Shown here in pieces: positions 15,241 through 16,737 of a stretch of DNA of 16,737 nt (position 1 is the first letter of the stretch; the number at the start of each line of letters is the position of its first letter). The position numbers and the translations under genes are program-made. The DNA is taken from assembly GCA_017472105.1 (NCBI GenBank), contig JAFUQY010000182.1, forward strand, positions 1 to 16,737, read 5' to 3'. The stretch is from Clostridia bacterium (lineage in GTDB: Bacteria; Bacillota_A; Clostridia; Oscillospirales; CAG-272). Under the pieces are notes generated by a model, which saw nothing but the letters and a program-made list of their open reading frames with translations, was not told the origin of the DNA and ran no database searches.

Positions 15241-15303
15241 TAGTCAAATGCATAATCAAATTAGGCATATGCATAACCAAATTAGACAGCCGCATAACAA
15301 AAA
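15241..15303 (+). repeat. Three 21-bp imperfect tandem repeats
   Basis: TAGTCAAATGCATAATCAAAT, TAGGCATATGCATAACCAAAT and TAGACAGCCGCATAACAAAAA, head to tail. The core GCATAA-CAAA is shared and the third unit has diverged most. They lie in the short spacer between the convergent ends of nrdD and the minus-strand gene. Function unknown. Confidence 0.6.
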
Positions 15304-15325
15304 ACGGCGTATGTCTAAAACAAAA

Positions 15326-16183
15326 TCACTTCACATCATGCCCGAGAACTGCCTGTTTGAACGGGGAACTTCTGCCCGCGAGATCGGGGAAACGGCGTTC
15401 CAGCGCGGCGAGGGAGATTTCAACGTCCTCATGCACCTCCGCGGCACTGTTCGCACCCACGGTAATCATGTCGCATTCGCGGATGACGTTCCAGTTGAAG
15501 TTCAGTCCGACGAACGGTGTGCATCTTCCTGCGGCGAACGGCTTGATCGTCATGACGGGATGCTTCGCATTCTGGATGATCCGCGTCACACCTTCCACCT
15601 CGATCTGCATCAGAAATCCCATACAGTTGAAAATCTGGATGTACGTCTCAACGTCGTATTCGTTCGCATCCGCGTACTGTACAATTTCCGGCATATGCGC
15701 GGACAGACCCGGCTTCATTCCGGCATCGCGGATCATGGCGAGATAGTCCGGCAGACGGTCGATGATGCGCTTGTTCTTGTTCACCAGCTCTTCCGTGCTC
15801 GTGTGGTGAATCAGACAGAAATCACTTCCGACCTCTGCGCTGTGACGGATGGCAGCCTCAGCCGCGCGACGTCCTTCTGCGGAATCGTTCACGTTGATCG
15901 CGGGCGTGTCGATGCGGATGATTTTTCTGCCGCTCTTCTGCTCCGCGTAGTTGATGGCGGCCTCTGCAATGGGTGTGGTGCTGATGGGAGCCATGACGGC
16001 ATCGACGCCGTAGGAGAGATACGCCTCAAACACCGGGTAGAAATCCTCGGGACGGGCGTATTTTTCCTTGATGGCACGGTCCGCGGCGGCACTGGTGTGG
16101 CTCCATCCGAGAAGCCAGTTGGTGCCCATGAGCATACGGGGCAGGGACATTCCGCCCACAGTGGTACGGGGAAACTGTTTCAT
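15326..16183 (-). CDS. TIM-barrel-like protein of unknown function (distant aldo/keto-reductase-type)
   Basis: 285 aa, no signal peptide or membrane segment, so probably cytoplasmic. The start at 16183 is chosen because GGAGG lies 7 nt upstream and a consensus promoter is just before it; the longer open frame to 16399 runs back through the promoter into the neighbour. Alternating strands and helices suggest a (beta/alpha)8 barrel. Distinctive segments: GTNWLLGWSHTS (20-31), CLIHHTSTEEL, SAHMPEIVQYA, TIKPFAAGR (212-220) and a C-terminal D-MITVGANSAAEVHED stretch. The last two resemble the C-terminal phosphate-site region of aldo/keto reductases, but I see no classical Asp-Tyr-Lys-His tetrad and do not claim oxidoreductase activity. 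Enzyme class and substrate are unknown. Confidence 0.75.
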   Translation of the reverse strand: MKQFPRTTVGGMSLPRMLMGTNWLLGWSHTSAAADRAIKEKYARPEDFYPVFEAYLSYGVDAVMAPISTTPIAEAAINYAEQKSGRKIIRIDTPAINVNDSAEGRRAAEAAIRHSAEVGSDFCLIHHTSTEELVNKNKRIIDRLPDYLAMIRDAGMKPGLSAHMPEIVQYADANEYDVETYIQIFNCMGFLMQIEVEGVTRIIQNAKHPVMTIKPFAAGRCTPFVGLNFNWNVIRECDMITVGANSAAEVHEDVEISLAALERRFPDLAGRSSPFKQAVLGHDVK

Positions 16184-16192
16184 GTCAACCTC

Positions 16193-16216
16193 CGGTATCG
16201 TATATTTGATATACCG
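16193..16216 (-). promoter_or_regulatory. Inverted repeat between promoter and start of TIM-barrel gene
   Basis: CGGTAT (16193-16198) and ATACCG (16211-16216) are inverted around an AT-rich centre with TATAT/ATATA symmetry. The repeat abuts the -10 box and covers the expected start site, a normal place for a repressor operator. Confidence 0.35.
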
Positions 16217-16245
16217 ATTATAACATGAACCGAACGCGCTGTCAA
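16217..16245 (-). promoter_or_regulatory. Consensus promoter of the TIM-barrel gene
   Basis: On the minus strand TTGACA (16245-16240), 17-bp spacer and TATAAT (16222-16217). It lies in the 77-bp gap after the upstream gene's stop codon, so this gene has its own promoter although both run the same way. Confidence 0.85.
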
Positions 16246-16260
16246 GACGATTGTGCGCGA

Positions 16261-16737
16261 TCAGAACGAAACCTCGCCCCACGGATACGAAATCCCGGGC
16301 ATCTGGCGCACTTTTTCGGTGAATTTTTTGAATCGCTCCGTATCGCGGATGAAGCCGAACGCGTCGTCGTCCATGTGGCACAGCAGATAATCCCGCCATT
16401 GGTGGGTGTACGCCAGATCGTGATTGTAGGTCACTTCATTCATGAACGGATTGCCGGAATACCGGTGTTCGCCGAGCGGATTGTTGTCCTCGAATTCGCA
16501 CACCTCGCGGGATTTTTCGAGATAGTCAAAGACCTTCTCCGCATCCCCTTCATGTCCGTACATCTTCGCGAGATCGGTGTAGAGGTAGATGTAGACATAC
16601 GAAACCCACGCCTTGTCCCCGTCGCAGTAGGTCAGATCGAGAATCTTCACGGCAGTCTCGTACCCGAAAATCCGCGTCTTTCTGTCCGGGAACGTCATCC
16701 CCATGAGACACCACGCCATGCCTTCGCCGTGATTGCG
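16261..16737 (-). CDS. C-terminal part of a helical, TPR-like protein (possibly an HTH regulator), truncated by window edge
   Basis: The frame is open from the window end (reading RNHGEG then MAWCLMG) to the stop at 16261, so at least 158 residues are visible and the N-terminus is missing. The visible part is mostly amphipathic helices, with TPR-like YLYTDLAKMYGHEGDAEKVFDYLEKS and a tail rich in aromatic and acidic residues. In Clostridia such C-termini often belong to XRE-type helix-turn-helix regulators with TPR sensor domains (established pattern), but the DNA-binding part would be outside the window, so this is only a suggestion. No intrinsic terminator is seen before the promoter of the following gene, so some readthrough into it is possible. 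Confidence 0.6.
   Translation of the reverse strand, partial: RNHGEGMAWCLMGMTFPDRKTRIFGYETAVKILDLTYCDGDKAWVSYVYIYLYTDLAKMYGHEGDAEKVFDYLEKSREVCEFEDNNPLGEHRYSGNPFMNEVTYNHDLAYTHQWRDYLLCHMDDDAFGFIRDTERFKKFTEKVRQMPGISYPWGEVSF

Overview
The window looks like chromosomal DNA of an anaerobic, low-to-mid-GC Gram-positive bacterium of the class Clostridia (probably an uncultured gut or rumen Oscillospirales-type organism). The grounds are lipoprotein-type solute-binding proteins, an LtaS-like lipoteichoic acid polymerase, an oxygen-sensitive class III ribonucleotide reductase with NrdR boxes, consensus TTGACA-17-TATAAT promoters, U-tract terminators, and GC-rich genes separated by AT-rich spacers. This assignment is inferred from content only.

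Region 1 (1-2213): the C-terminal ~95% of a GH95 family alpha-L-fucosidase, ending in an intrinsic terminator. Region 2 (2326-10521): a tandem array of four paralogous, co-directional lipoprotein solute-binding proteins (503, 503, 503 and 504 aa). Each has its own promoter and terminator, and no ABC permease or ATPase gene lies in the window. The first three are followed by a conserved ~201-bp 3' block with nested inverted repeats that allow two mutually exclusive helices. All four are followed by a related terminator cassette and a 136-bp MITE-like inverted-repeat element, which is intact in two copies and decayed in two. Promoter-proximal palindromes (copies 2 and 3) and a leader hairpin (copy 4) suggest separate regulation of the paralogs.

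Region 3 (10565-12571): a minus-strand, five-helix membrane sulfatase of the LtaS family, converging on the array through a bidirectional terminator. Region 4 (12691-15200): a monocistronic nrdD with a consensus promoter and two NrdR boxes 32 bp apart, and no nrdG next to it. Region 5 (15241-16737): three 21-bp tandem repeats, then two minus-strand genes: a TIM-barrel-like protein of unknown function with its own consensus promoter, and the C-terminal part of a helical, TPR-like protein cut by the window edge.

How the parts might fit: GH95 releases fucose from glycans, and the SBP array could capture glycan-derived oligosaccharides and pass them to a permease encoded elsewhere. The gene order suggests this but does not prove it. 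The least explained feature is the repeated 3' block with competing pairings, together with the individually controlled SBP paralogs.
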